Positions 50,688 through 64,000 of a DNA stretch of 64,000 bases are shown here, piece by piece. The DNA lies in assembly GCA_007922225.1 (NCBI GenBank), contig ML679963.1, positions 4,774,624-4,838,623 on the forward strand. The letters are read 5' to 3'. The position numbers and the translations under genes are program-made. The stretch comes from Emydura subglobosa (lineage: Eukaryota; Chordata; Testudines; Chelidae). Each line of letters begins with the position of its first letter. Position 1 is the first letter of the stretch. Below the pieces are notes generated by a model. The model saw only the letters and a program-made list of their open reading frames with translations. It was not told the origin of the DNA and made no database searches.

Positions 50688-53600
50688 GTTGTTTCATTTA
50701 TTGCTGATTCAAAATGTGCTTTTGTTATATTCCTGATTATAAATGTGAAAGTTCATTTTCAATAGCTATTATACTGTCAGCAACAACAGTTATTTAAAAA
50801 GTCTTTATGTACCTTATTGTTTTATCCATTAGAAAATCATAGTAAAATGATGTTACCCAGGATAGCATTGTTGCAGCTCAGCTGTTGTGTGCTATGGCCT
50901 CCTGAAATTATTGCAGGATGATGCGTTGGTGTTCTATCAGATGCAGCTCTGCAGGTGTCAAATACAGAATGGCCACCTCTTCATTCCTTTGCCACAATTC
51001 AGACCCCTTAATGGCTTAGTGATATTCAATTATTAATCCATATAGGACCAAATTCTCAGCCGTACTTGCATAGCCATAAGGGGCTTGTATGACCCATGAT
51101 ACTTTAAGTTCGCCTAGCTGGCAGCCAGATAGAACTGACAGGGATGTGAGGATGTCGAGGTGGTGATGGTGATGGTGATGTTCTTGTTCAGAGCCTCTCC
51201 TGAAATCTGCCCCAAATTCCTGAGTTCAGGATATGACAGAAGAACTTGATGAAGTCTGACTTCTCCCTGGGATATGGGAGGAGTTGCATAGCTGTGTAAG
51301 CTGTATGTGGCTACACCATGAAGATTGCTTCACTCCCTCAAACCAGACAAACCTAGATGAAAGGAAACTAAGGCTACAGGATTGCTATGGGCTATTTACC
51401 ACAGATGTTCCTGGGCTCAAAAATTAAAATTAATTTGGTAAGTATCTAATGTTTGAGCTTGTGCATCTGCAGCTCTTTCTAAATGTAAAGCAGAGTTAAG
51501 TATCCACACAATGTGCCTTTAACAGCTGGCATGTTTTCTGCATTCCTGTGCTTGCATAAGAGATCATGGATAATCAGATTATTGTGATGGGCAAAAAAAT
51601 GGCACATGGACAAATTCCCATCTATGATAACACATGCCACATTTGCTCTTTTATCAGAAACAATAACTTACAGGTGAAGGGAATCTTCTTGGTGGTGATG
51701 TCATACAGTTCCTCCAATAATTTATTTGTAGGAGGACTGTAAAAAAAGACAATGTCTTCACCCAAATGACTGGTTCAATGTGTCTGTAGTGTTTGCCATT
51801 GTCCTTCATACTGTACCAATAATGAAGTTTATCTTATTTCCTCAGTTGTTTTTAGTCTGGTCAGTCCTGCTGAAAGCACCCAAAGTGAAGCATTTATATT
51901 TCAGACATCTTTTTTTCTTAAATGGACAATATCAGATTGTTACAAATTATTCCTTAGATTATTAGTATCATGATGACGTGCAGGCAGGAGCAAGCAGCAC
52001 AGAGAGGCACATGTGGTTGTAACAGAGGTTAGTGGTGCTAGTGATAACCTAAGTGTACTGAGTCCTATAGTCTTAATTAACTCTTTAAATGCCTTCCAAC
52101 ACAACTAAGTGAAATAATTGTATTATCTAATTTACTGTTCACTCTTTGTGCTGTCAGTACATTTTGGATTTCTCACTTTGGCAATGAAAATAGATTAGTC
52201 AGTTTCTGTTGGCTTTTAGTCAATTTCACACGCAAAGAATAGGTTTATAAAATAGAAAATTTGAACTCGGGGGGAAGAAAAAGCTTTATATGCACATAAG
52301 GGAGAGTTGGTGATTTTTAAAAAAATCATTCACTCTACAATATCCTTTTTAGTTTATTTTATCCATACCCCCATCTTGAGAGTCTCTACTGTCCCTAAAA
52401 TAATCACCGGTGCTATGTGGACTGGCAAAATTTGGCCACAGCATTTCAGATGCTTGGTGTGTCCCTTGCTGAAAAGGAAACAGCTGGGTATTTTCTGACA
52501 TAATGTGCCTAATCCACCTCTGCTGTCATCATCTTAATTGCTGTTGCTGTTTTTTTAAGTCCTCTACAGAAGGTCTTTGTAATGATAAGTGAACAGTTTA
52601 CGCTTCATAAGCAAATATAAAGAAAGCTGCTGCTAATTGGAGAGGGAGTAGTGCAGTTATGATTCCTCAATGTTTAAGTTACAATTGGTTAAAAGGACGT
52701 ATTTTGGTTAGTATTTACTCTGCTATATAATACGCTATCTAGGGTGAATTTGATTGATAAGATCTGACCCCAGAAATAACTGTTTTGGAGGGAGAGGGGA
52801 TGTTAGTTTGAACTTTAGTTGTAATACTAACACCAGCATCTCTATTACTGTTTTATTTCTTATTTTATCTGTGGTTTTGAACTGTTAACAGGTAAATAGC
52901 CAATCTTGTCATAAGTGGGGGTGAGGGAATCCCTGTCATATCCCTGGGGAACTTCTTTTTTCTACACCCTGCCCTCAAGCCTTGTAGCTACAATCTTTCA
53001 GATTAATAGACCACAGCAGTGATGCCCCTTAATCTACCAGAGGGGGGTTATTGTTGAGTAACGTACTCCCTTTCCCCTCCACTGCTTACCCTAGGGGCTC
53101 AGCACACTGTGTCTCAGCAGTTCCTAAGAGGCTGAAGGGGCTTGTTTTTAAACTTCTCTCTCCTCCTCCACAAGTTACATCTACTTTGTATAGATAGCTG
53201 TAGATAAAGTACTCTTACAGTTACATGACAAAACTTGTTTTCTCTGAATGTTAAGATTTTTCCTATTTGCTCCCCCTTCCACAGATAACAATATCTTTTG
53301 AGGGCATCAGCCTGGAATCTTGCTTCCTGTAATCTTTGAAGGGCTGAAGTTGCTCCCCTGCCCTGTTTACTGACTCTCTTTGCCAGTAGCTTGTGTGTTA
53401 TGAGAAGATATCATTCTTTAGAATCAGAACAGGGAAAGGAACATTATTTGCATTGAGAGAATCATAGAGATGACAGTTCTTTTTTTCCTAAAGCATTCAG
53501 TGTGTAATTGCTGAAGACATTCCAAGCCATTCTAATGAAGTGTACTGCCTGCCAGTCTGTGTGCTCTTCCTAGAGAACCATTTGTTACACCTCAAATATC

Positions 53601-54465
53601 TAAAGGTCTGCCATCATTTATTGCACCAAACAAATCAATTTCTTTGTCTGACGTGCAGTAACTTGTGAATGTGGCCTAGAAGGTAGTTTGTTACCATGCA
53701 AAGCACAGAATCTTTTGTCCATTGTTACCATATAAACAACATTTTCTCATGACTCATTTCAAATTTCTAAAATCAGACCTACTGATTAGATTTTAATTTA
53801 TTTGAATAACATATATTAATACTAAAAAATCCTGAATGATTTTTCTCTTCACTCAAACATTGTTACATTATAAGCTTTTTCTTCTGGTAAACCAAACCTT
53901 TCTTTGTAATAATCTGTACGCAGGTCTTAAAGGCAATTTTGAACTAACATGACCTTATTTTAACTTGATTTATTTTTCCTTTAATTTGATTATTTGTAGC
54001 TGAAACACCTAATCTAAAAAAGCTTGCTGTGTCATGTTGTAGCAAATAAAGATATTTCAAGTTACACTGTTTGGTGGTTACCAGAAGGATTCTTCTGATA
54101 AGCGTGTAGGCCTTTAGAGCTCAAGGATAGAGGACCCAATCCTGTAGCATATTAAGTCATTGAAAATAAAGGCTGTAGGAGCAGGCCTATAATGGCAAAT
54201 GTTATGGTTATTTGCAAACTCATTCCTCCCCGTTCCTTGCTGTAGATTCAAAGAGCATCTTCTGACCCTCATTCATCTGAGATGGTTCATTTCTTTCTCT
54301 CTACTACTTTGACTTATGAGAATCCAGGTGCTTTTCTGAGAAGCATAGAAATGGCTTCTTATGAGATTCCTTACCCAGGAGGCTCTTATGTCTTGTGCCT
54401 TAATAGGGAGTGGTTTTCCATTATCTTTCCCTCCTCCCCTCCGTTAAACAGTAGGGAACTAATTA
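50688..54465 (+). other. Intergenic DNA between the TBC-like gene and MED13, left part
   Basis: Apart from a short GGTGAT repeat near 51161-51180, I see no recognisable gene, RNA or repeat. Open frames are short and overlap on both strands. Confidence 0.5.
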
Positions 54466-54582
54466 AGGCCCTGATCTTGCAAAAACGGAAGTACATGTGT
54501 AACTTTGCACACGTGTGTAGTCCAGTGGACTTCAGAAGGACTATTCACATTCATGTTTAAGTCTTTGCCGTATCAGGGCTTA
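54466..54582. repeat. Palindromic MITE-like repeat
   Basis: The left end AGGCCCTGATCTTGC pairs with the inverse of GCCGTATCAGGGCT on the right. The centre reads GTCCAGTGGACTTCAGAAGG. It is the best-preserved copy of the family at 497-618. Confidence 0.65.
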
Positions 54583-56794
54583 ACAGTGCAGGAATTCTCC
54601 TTTTCACTGCACTACATTGGAACCACATAGTCTATTAGGGTCCTGTCTTAAACCTGACCCACCAATGGAAATCAGACCACAATGCAAAATTCACCATCTT
54701 GTAAAAATATTCCTGTAATCCCCAAACCTGAGGAGGTATTAATAAAAAAACAGCTTAAGGTAGGAGAGGTGAAGAGCAGGGCCATTGTGAAAAACTCAAA
54801 ATGTAATTACTGGGTATAGTGCCTTCACACCACAGTGATGGTATCATAGAAATACCTGGAATAGATATTAGTTGGACCTAAACAGCTCCCCCAATCCTAC
54901 CTACTAGTGTGAGTTTATTTTTTTCATTATAAAATAAGTTACTGTTTTCTCATTCCCACAACCTATTTACTAGGCACATTTGGTACTGTACATACAAGTA
55001 AATCTGACAGGATTCCAGTAACTTGATTGAATTGTTTACGGAGGAACACACATTATGTAAATACTCTACTGTACCTTGTCCTCTGGAGTTCTGCTCATAC
55101 TTATAGTACTGTTCATAGCAAATGTTTTGGTAACTTTGTAGTGATCAGGACATATTTGTTAAAACCTGACAGACATTTCTTTACAGCAATAATATTTTAA
55201 ATCCCTCTTGCTTAAATACTTGATAGTCTGCAATAGTAATTACTATGTGGGCTGTTGGTATCTATCCATTTTAGGTACCTTAAATTATTAAAAATTAGTT
55301 CCCCTCCCACCCTATCCCCTTTGAAACCATTTGGAAAAGAGAACTGTTGAGCCAAATGCCAATAATAAATCCTGCTGAGACCTCTATATCCTCCTGATAG
55401 AACTGCCTGTGCCAACTAGAGACTGATTGGCATGAATTGAACTCTCTGTACCACTTGATATATTGTGCTTCAAATGGACCAATTACAATAATTACCAGCT
55501 CTGTGGCTGGAGCTTTAGTGCTCAGTCTGCACCTCAGCTAGCTAGCAATATATCTAATTCTACAAACTCTCAATTTTTCAAATAAATTGAATGCAAAAAG
55601 AAATACTTAGAAAAATTAGAAAAGAGCTTGAACTGAAATTAAATGCTAGTGTGGTGGTGGTCATAAAGTAAATTGTAGATTACTAGAAAGTTACAAAATT
55701 AGGCCCCAATTCTGCAATCAGTTCAGCATGTACAGACCCTTTTGCATGGGGGGCCAACTGCAGGATCAGTGCCTGAGAAAGTACAGTGGGGAGCACTTTA
55801 TGAATGTGTATAGATTGGTAGAATTTTTGCCTTATATTTTAATATGTATTTTTAAGACAGAGAAACTAAATTAGAAAAAAATCTATATAAAAAGGAGTGG
55901 TATACTTTTCATTAAACCATTGTTACTTTTAAGTTGTCTTTTACTTTTCTTATTAGAACCTTAACTCTCTCAAAAATTCAGCATTTTTTTATTACTCTGC
56001 AAAATAAATGTTTTACAGGAGAAGATATCTTACTTCATTTATTAGAAAAACAAATTAGTGAGAAGGGACTCTGGTCATCTTTTAAGTACATTTTATCTTC
56101 TCTTGAGGACGGGCTGCGCAGTAGCCACCTGCCATGTCATCATTCCACTGGAAACAAAATCTGTATCAAGTTACTTCTTGTGTGCACAATTACCTGTATT
56201 GGGCAGTTGTCCTGTTTCTCCACCCTCCCCTGGGTATATTTAATAGTTGTTAAAGATAACTTTGATATTATTTTAATATATTACTAGTCCTCTTCATTGT
56301 TCCTAGTGTTGTGACCTCTTGATGTCCTTTTAATTATTCTATAGCAATGATAGTATTCCCTGTATCAAGGAAGCCAGGGAAGTGTTGGCATAAATCTGTC
56401 ATAAATTTACATGATCTGACATATGCTTCAGATGGACTATTATAATAATCCCTTGTACTGCTGTAATTTTGGCTATTTGGCCTGGGTAACTCAATTAGCA
56501 GAATACATTGTGTTATCTAGATAGTCACTTGTGTGTCCCCAACAAGTATCTGAAGGATTTTCATTCAGAAAGATGGTGAAGCAAAAGTAAATGGGTGAAA
56601 TTTAGAGGTGGGTAAATTAGTGTAAATTACAGGTAGTTAAATGAATGTTTAGATTAGTGTAATTTTGCATACTGGGCAGCCACAAGAAGTTGTAAATTAA
56701 TATGGAAGGTTGGCACTTTATCTTCTAATTTTTTCCAGTTAATTGTTTTTCCTACCAAATTACAAATTAGTCTTTCTTACTCTCCCTTTGACTC

Positions 56795-57098
56795 AGGGCT
56801 TTTCAACACAGGGAAAATTTACCAGTTATACTGGGATAGTTATCCCGGTATAGTTAAACCGATACAGTTATACTGGTAAAACTTCCCATGTGGACACTAA
56901 TTCCGGAATAAAAGTGCCTTCTCAGTTTTGTTTACACCCCTTCCAAAAGGATGTAAGCTAAACCAAGAAAAGGCACTCTTATACCTGAATAAGAGTGTCA
57001 ACATGGGGAGTTATACTGGTATAACTATATTCTTTTAAATTTACTGAAAATCACATTCACATTTATATAGGCATAACTTTCCTGTGTAGATATGCCCT
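56795..57098. mobile_element. MITE with inverted ends
   Basis: The left end AGGGCTTTTCAACACAGGGA pairs with the inverse of TTTCCTGTGTAGATATGCCC. Blocks 'ACTGGGATAGTTATCCCGG' and 'GAGTTATACTGGTATAAC' are internally palindromic. Confidence 0.7.
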
Positions 57099-57277
57099 CA
57101 TATTCTCTTATAGTCACACAGAAGGCTTTGTTTTCAAATTGTGTTTACTAAATGCAAGTCAAACCTACCTATCAAGATACAAATTTACCATACATGATTA
57201 GGCATACATGGAATATTATCTAGTGTATCTTACTATTGTTTATACAGCCCCATTTGTGTGCATGACACTTCATAGAA

Positions 57278-57673
57278 CAGTGGTTCTTTACCAGGGGTAC
57301 GGGTACCCATGGGGGTACACAGAGGTCTTCTAGGTGGTACATCAACTCATTTAGATATTTGCCTAGTTTTACAACAAGCTACATAAAAAGCACTAGGAAA
57401 GTCAGTACAAACCTAAATTTCATACAATGACTTGTTTATATTGCTGTGTACACTATACACTGAAATGTATGTACAATATTTATATGCAAATTGATTTATT
57501 TTGTAATTATATGGTAAAAATGAGAAAGTAAGGATTTTTTCAGTAATAATGTGCTGTGGCGCTTCTGTATTTTGTCTGATTTTGTAAGCAAGTAGTTTTT
57601 AAGTGAGGTGAAACTTGAGGTACGTAAGACAAATCAGACTCCGGAAAGGGGTACAGTAGTCTGGAAACCTTTT
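57278..57673. mobile_element. hAT-like MITE
   Basis: It starts CAGTGGTTCTTTACCAGGGG, a hAT-type end, and ends 'GGTACAGTAGTCTGGAAACC'. I know this type of element as a common reptile repeat. No transposase frame is present. Confidence 0.75.
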
Positions 57674-57714
57674 ACGAAGGTGGCATATTTATATTAATGT
57701 TCTTGGACAGATAT

Positions 57715-57915
57715 TTGGCATTTATAAAGCCCTTTTAGACAAGGATAGCAAAATACTTTACAAATATTAATTAACATGACATGAGATAGCTAAATACTAT
57801 TATTAGTTTAATTTAACAGAGAAGTAAACTGAGGCATAGAAGTTAAATGAGTTACCCCAGAATATATAGTGAATCAGTAGCAAAGCCAGTATTATTCCTG
57901 GCCTGCAGTATGTAA
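57715..57915 (-). mobile_element. MIR-family relic
   Basis: 'AGCCCTTTTAGACAAGGATA', 'TTACAAATATTAATTAAC' and 'AACTGAGGCATAGAAGTTAA' match MIR in reverse. Confidence 0.65.
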
Positions 57916-59479
57916 TATTACCATGTTTCCATTCCTGCAGTCAAATCCCATCTTTTCCTAAAGATACTGTTTGATAGAAACCACACCAGTATTTCTGTGT
58001 TAATGCTGCTTTTTTTTATCTCCTTCAAAGTGTTGAATTTCTCCTTGGGGATGTGTGACTTAATAACATTGCAAACAACTCTTTATCTCTGTGCAGGGAG
58101 ATAATTACTCTAATGACCAAAGTGCTGCATTGAAACTTTGGAGGTCTTTCGTGTGGATCTAAGTACCCAAAGCGGCCCAGAGGAGTCAGTTCTGAGTACT
58201 GCAGCAGAACAGCTCCTGCTTCTGCTGTCCTCATCTTCACTCACTATGGAGAAAACCATCTGCTTCTGCTTCTTGGAAAGGGTCTTGTATTCTAAAATGA
58301 CCTCCCCCACCTTCTATCCCTCTCCCTAGCTGCTGTATTTATAAGAGCAGTAAGGGAATGAATCTCTCCGGTTAAAAACTTTCTAATTGAGTTCTGATTA
58401 AAATAAATGAAAATGCTGCTTGCACATGCTGACATACAAAAATAGTCTGTGTAAGGAGTAAATCTACAAAGTTTAGCTTAGAAGCAAATAAATCTGTACC
58501 TGCTCATTGTTTTTTTATAATATAAACTTTGTTATAGAGTGTCCCTCAACCCATGTGCCGAAGATGGATGCTCAACATATTCATGAGTCCTGAAATAATT
58601 TTCAGGGCCTGTGAATCATCATATTGTATAGCTTTGATTCAATTTGCTGGGGTAGCATGAAAATATATTTTGATCTGACTGTTATCCTAGCCAAAATATT
58701 TGAAGGTATCTTTCTTTTGCCTGAGTCACTTTCGCAGATTTAAAATACAGCCATTAACAAAACTATGTATGAAAATCACATAAAATAATAAAGCTTTAAA
58801 GGTTGCATTCTACCTGCAACCTATTGAATGTGATATAACAGACCCACCATGATAGGGTTAATAAAATGTTCAGTATATTTAAAAAAACTTTAAAAGTTAA
58901 TTTATTTTTGGAACTAAATGTTATGTTACTATAGTACCTCCAATTCTGAATAATTTCATACTGCTTCTGCAACTCTGTACAGTTCTGCAGCAGGGTAGAA
59001 TTGATGGCTGTACAATCATGGAATACACTGTCTTGTTCACAATACCTGTCTATTCTAAAGAACTTTAAGATGCAAAACCCACTCTGTAAGTGCTGATTTG
59101 CTCTTGTGCGTTGACCCCAATCAGCCTGTGCCAGGATTTAGAGCTGACAGCCAGTGAGCAAAGACAAGAGTCCTCCTTGCCAGCGTTCAGGAGGCGTTGA
59201 TAGGACTCGGATTTTGGGCTCACTCTTGTGTTTAGGGGCAGATGCTAGATGGTGGGTAGGATAATTGTTGAACCTGGGCTAGAATTTGAACCCAGTTGGC
59301 CCTTGTTCAGATGCTGCTGGGAGTCAGAAACAGATTACGCCTACTGGAGATTTGAACTAACTCTTTGGCTGAGTGGGGATTCAAACCCAAGATGGGGAGA
59401 CTGAATTCAAGCCTGGGTCGAATGTGGGGCCTTGAGGAAAAGACCGAGGACTTTGATGTTTAAGCTCATTTCAAACCTG
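57916..59479 (+). other. Intergenic DNA just upstream of the MED13 CpG island
   Basis: It contains no supported gene. Positions 59270-59475 hold several tRNA B-box-like strings, described as a finding. A frame at 58025-58310 on the minus strand has no support. Confidence 0.5.
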
Positions 59480-60720
59480 CAGCTCACCCCGCTGCGCTAC
59501 GCCACAAAGCCCCGCTAGATGGCGACCTCTCAACGAGCAGCGAGCCGCACTTTCCCAGCTCCCGGGCGCTGCCGTGGACCCTAACGGCCAGGCTGCGCCA
59601 GTGCAGCCCCTTTCCCCGAACCTCGACGGCGGCCATCGCTGCTCGAGCCCACGTGACGCGGCGGCGACCAATCAGGGCGCGGAAGGGGGGGCCCCCCCCA
59701 GACTCTCGTCCCTGTGGCCGCCATTAAAGAAAAAGGGGCTCGGAATTAGACGGGAGAAGAATCCCCCCCTCTCGCTCCCCTCCCCCCTCCGGCCGGGACG
59801 CGACATGGGGGAGACCCGCTGACGGGAGCCGGGCGCTCAGGATGCCGCGGCCGGGCAGCCGCCGACAGAGGCACCGCTGAGGGAGGAGGCCCGCCAGCGG
59901 GGGCTTCGGGACACCGACTGCGGCCGCCGCACCAGCCGCCGCGTCCCTCTGTCTCCGCGCACGGCGGCGGGGCCGGAGCCTGTGGGGTTCGGCTCCTCAG
60001 CGGAGGAGAGGCCGGGGTTCGGCCCCCCTCCCCCCACCGCTGGCGAGAGCGGGGGGTTCGGCCCCCCCCGTCTGCGGAGGGTCGCGCGGATTCGGGGTTC
60101 AACCCCCCCTTTGGGCGGGCCCTCCCCCGAAGAGACGCTGCGGCCCCTCCTCCAGCCAGGGAGATCGCGGGGTTCAGCCTCCGTCGCCAGAGAGCTCGCC
60201 AGCCGAAGACTTTCGGGGCTCATCCCGCGCCTCCAGGGGAGACTTCGCGGGGTGCGCAGCGGCGGAGGGAGCCCCCCGCGCCAGCGTGCTGGGGGACGGA
60301 GGACCCACCCCTCGGGGGGGCTTTGGTGGGGTCGGCTCAATGTGGGGGGTAGGCCCCTGCTGACGCGACTTCGTGGGATTCAGGCGCCCGCTGGGAAAAG
60401 GGGGGCTCCACCCCTGAAGAAGATCTGCCCCGAAGAGACTTCCAGAGTCACCCACAGTCTCGCTCTTCGGCCCCCCCCAGCGAAGAGTCTTCACGCGCAA
60501 GGGAGAATATTTGGGATTCACCTTTCAGATAAGAGGATTTTTTGGGGGGAGGGGTTATGCTCGCAAGAAAACATCCCTCCCTGGGCTGCTGAGGGAGCTT
60601 TTGGGGGTCCCCTTCTTACTCCAGAACCTCCCGGCGGATTTTGGGGGTGCACCGTGGGAGAATTTTACCCCACCCGTGGGAATTCTTAAGACTTACCTTG
60701 TTTCTGACAGCTGAAGTTTT
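59480..60720 (+). promoter_or_regulatory. MED13: CpG-island promoter region of MED13
   Basis: Base composition changes abruptly here from AT-rich to very GC- and CpG-rich, and it falls off again near 60500-60700. No TATA box is evident. GGCCGCCATTAA near 59716 and GATGGCGACC near 59518 resemble YY1 sites, and 59512-59526 resembles a CTCF core. The island sits 0.8-2 kb before the MED13 start codon. So either the 5' UTR is long or a 5' UTR intron is present. The transcription start cannot be placed. Confidence 0.8.
59512..59526 (+). promoter_or_regulatory. CTCF-like site at the edge of the CpG island
   Basis: CCGCTAGATGGCGAC fits the CTCF core consensus (CC-R-S-Y-AG-R-K-GGC-R-S) at nearly all positions; the weakest match is the A near the end. 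The GATGGCGAC part also resembles YY1, so the factor is uncertain. Confidence 0.45.
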
Positions 60721-61365
60721 TGTCTGATCTAATTTTTAATTTATTTGGAATATATTTTGAGGGGGAGAAGAAGCTGACACCCCCGTTTTACTCTCTTCCC
60801 CTCGGACTCTGTTATCAACCCACATCCACCCACCCCCCAGTCATTCCACTATTTGCCCCTCTCATCTGATGATTAAGAAAACAAGAGGAAGAACAGGGAG
60901 GTTGCTGGATTAATTGCCCCCCTTGGATTATTTATTCCTCAACCCCTTCATTTGGTGACTGAGATAAGAGGGAGGGATCGTGAACCCATTTTACCTCCTA
61001 CCCCATTGGATTAAGTACCCCCACTCCTCTCCCCTTGTTGGATCAGTTACCCTCTTCTCCCCTTGGTCTTCGATTGAGTAGACAAGAGAAGCAGGGAGGA
61101 TTGTGTATCTTAATCTCCCATCCTTGGATTATTGACCCTTTCCTTCTTTTCTCCCTCTTCCTTGTTGTCTTTACCCCGTTTTGGCAGAAGAGGAGGAAAG
61201 GTTCTGAATCTTTTACCCACTTTTCACTGCTCCCCTCCGGTGTATTTAACCTGCCACTATTCTCTGTGTGTGTGTCAGTGTAAATTCTTTATTTAATTGT
61301 GTTATTATTTGTGCGTGTGTGTGTGTGTAATCTCCCTCCCCCCCTTTCCTTCTGTGTCTCTCCCT

Positions 61366-61412
61366 CCCCTCTCAGTCTCTCTCTCTCTCTCTCTGTCTGT
61401 CTCTTTCTTTCT
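61366..61412 (+). repeat. (TC)n-rich tract in the MED13 5' region
   Basis: CTCTCTCTCTCTCT-type sequence, preceded at 61313-61328 by a short (TG)n run, lies 45-140 nt before the MED13 start codon. It would be in the 5' UTR if that region is transcribed. Confidence 0.8.
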
Positions 61413-61457
61413 TGTCGGAGGCTGTGGGATAATGGCGTGTGGGTTGTGGCTGTGAGG

Positions 61458-64000
<2,543 letters not shown>

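Noticed and set aside
58025..58310. Overlapping minus-strand frames with a GTGAGT donor-like site upstream of MED13
   Set aside because: They have no recognisable domain and no clear acceptor or start. The signal is too weak to call an exon.
59982..60689. 235-codon open frame in the CpG island (and a 167-codon one on the other strand)
   Set aside because: Both are low-complexity Pro/Gly/Arg/Ser sequence and overlap on opposite strands. Very GC-rich DNA has few stop codons, so long frames arise by chance.

Overview
The window is vertebrate nuclear DNA and almost certainly from a turtle. The coding sequence is split by GT-AG introns. The introns are AT-rich and carry CR1 LINEs, MIR and L2 relics, and the turtle-type tRNA-derived SINE whose head reads GAGGGGTAGCCGTGTTAGTC. 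A second repeat, with the core TTCTGTTGGTG...AAGCTTTCGAGCTACACAGA, also points to Testudines. No prokaryotic features are present.

Region 1 (205-50440, + strand) holds the 3' part of one large gene. I could chain 22 exons by hand. Every junction has an AG acceptor and a GT donor, and every splice phase agrees, giving an open frame of 1100 codons plus a stop at 50438-50440. I do not recognise the gene. The visible N-terminal part (about residues 1-218 of the chain) resembles the C-terminal half of a Rab-GAP TBC domain. The middle has at least two C2-like beta-sandwich stretches, and the end is a conserved-looking, lysine-rich, probably helical tail. The 5' end lies outside the window.

Region 2 (50441 to about 59270) is intergenic. 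It holds a probable poly(A) signal, palindromic MITE-like repeats, a hAT-like element and a MIR relic.

Region 3 (59270-64000) is the 5' end of MED13, in the same orientation. It has a CpG-island promoter (about 59480-60700), coding exon 1 (61458-61523) and the start of exon 2 (63773 to the window edge). The Mediator kinase-module subunit MED13 is identified by residues such as FVPNGASLEDC and [11 protein letters not shown].

The two genes are neighbours, not an operon. The most interesting content is the unrecognised TBC-like/C2-like gene directly upstream of MED13. Other points worth a look are a fold-back SINE inside intact target-site duplications, a 63-nt intronic hairpin, a fragment that looks like the remnant of a retrocopied gene, and several palindromic DNA-transposon derivatives. 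All exon calls are manual and come from splice signals and phase only; no alignment was run.
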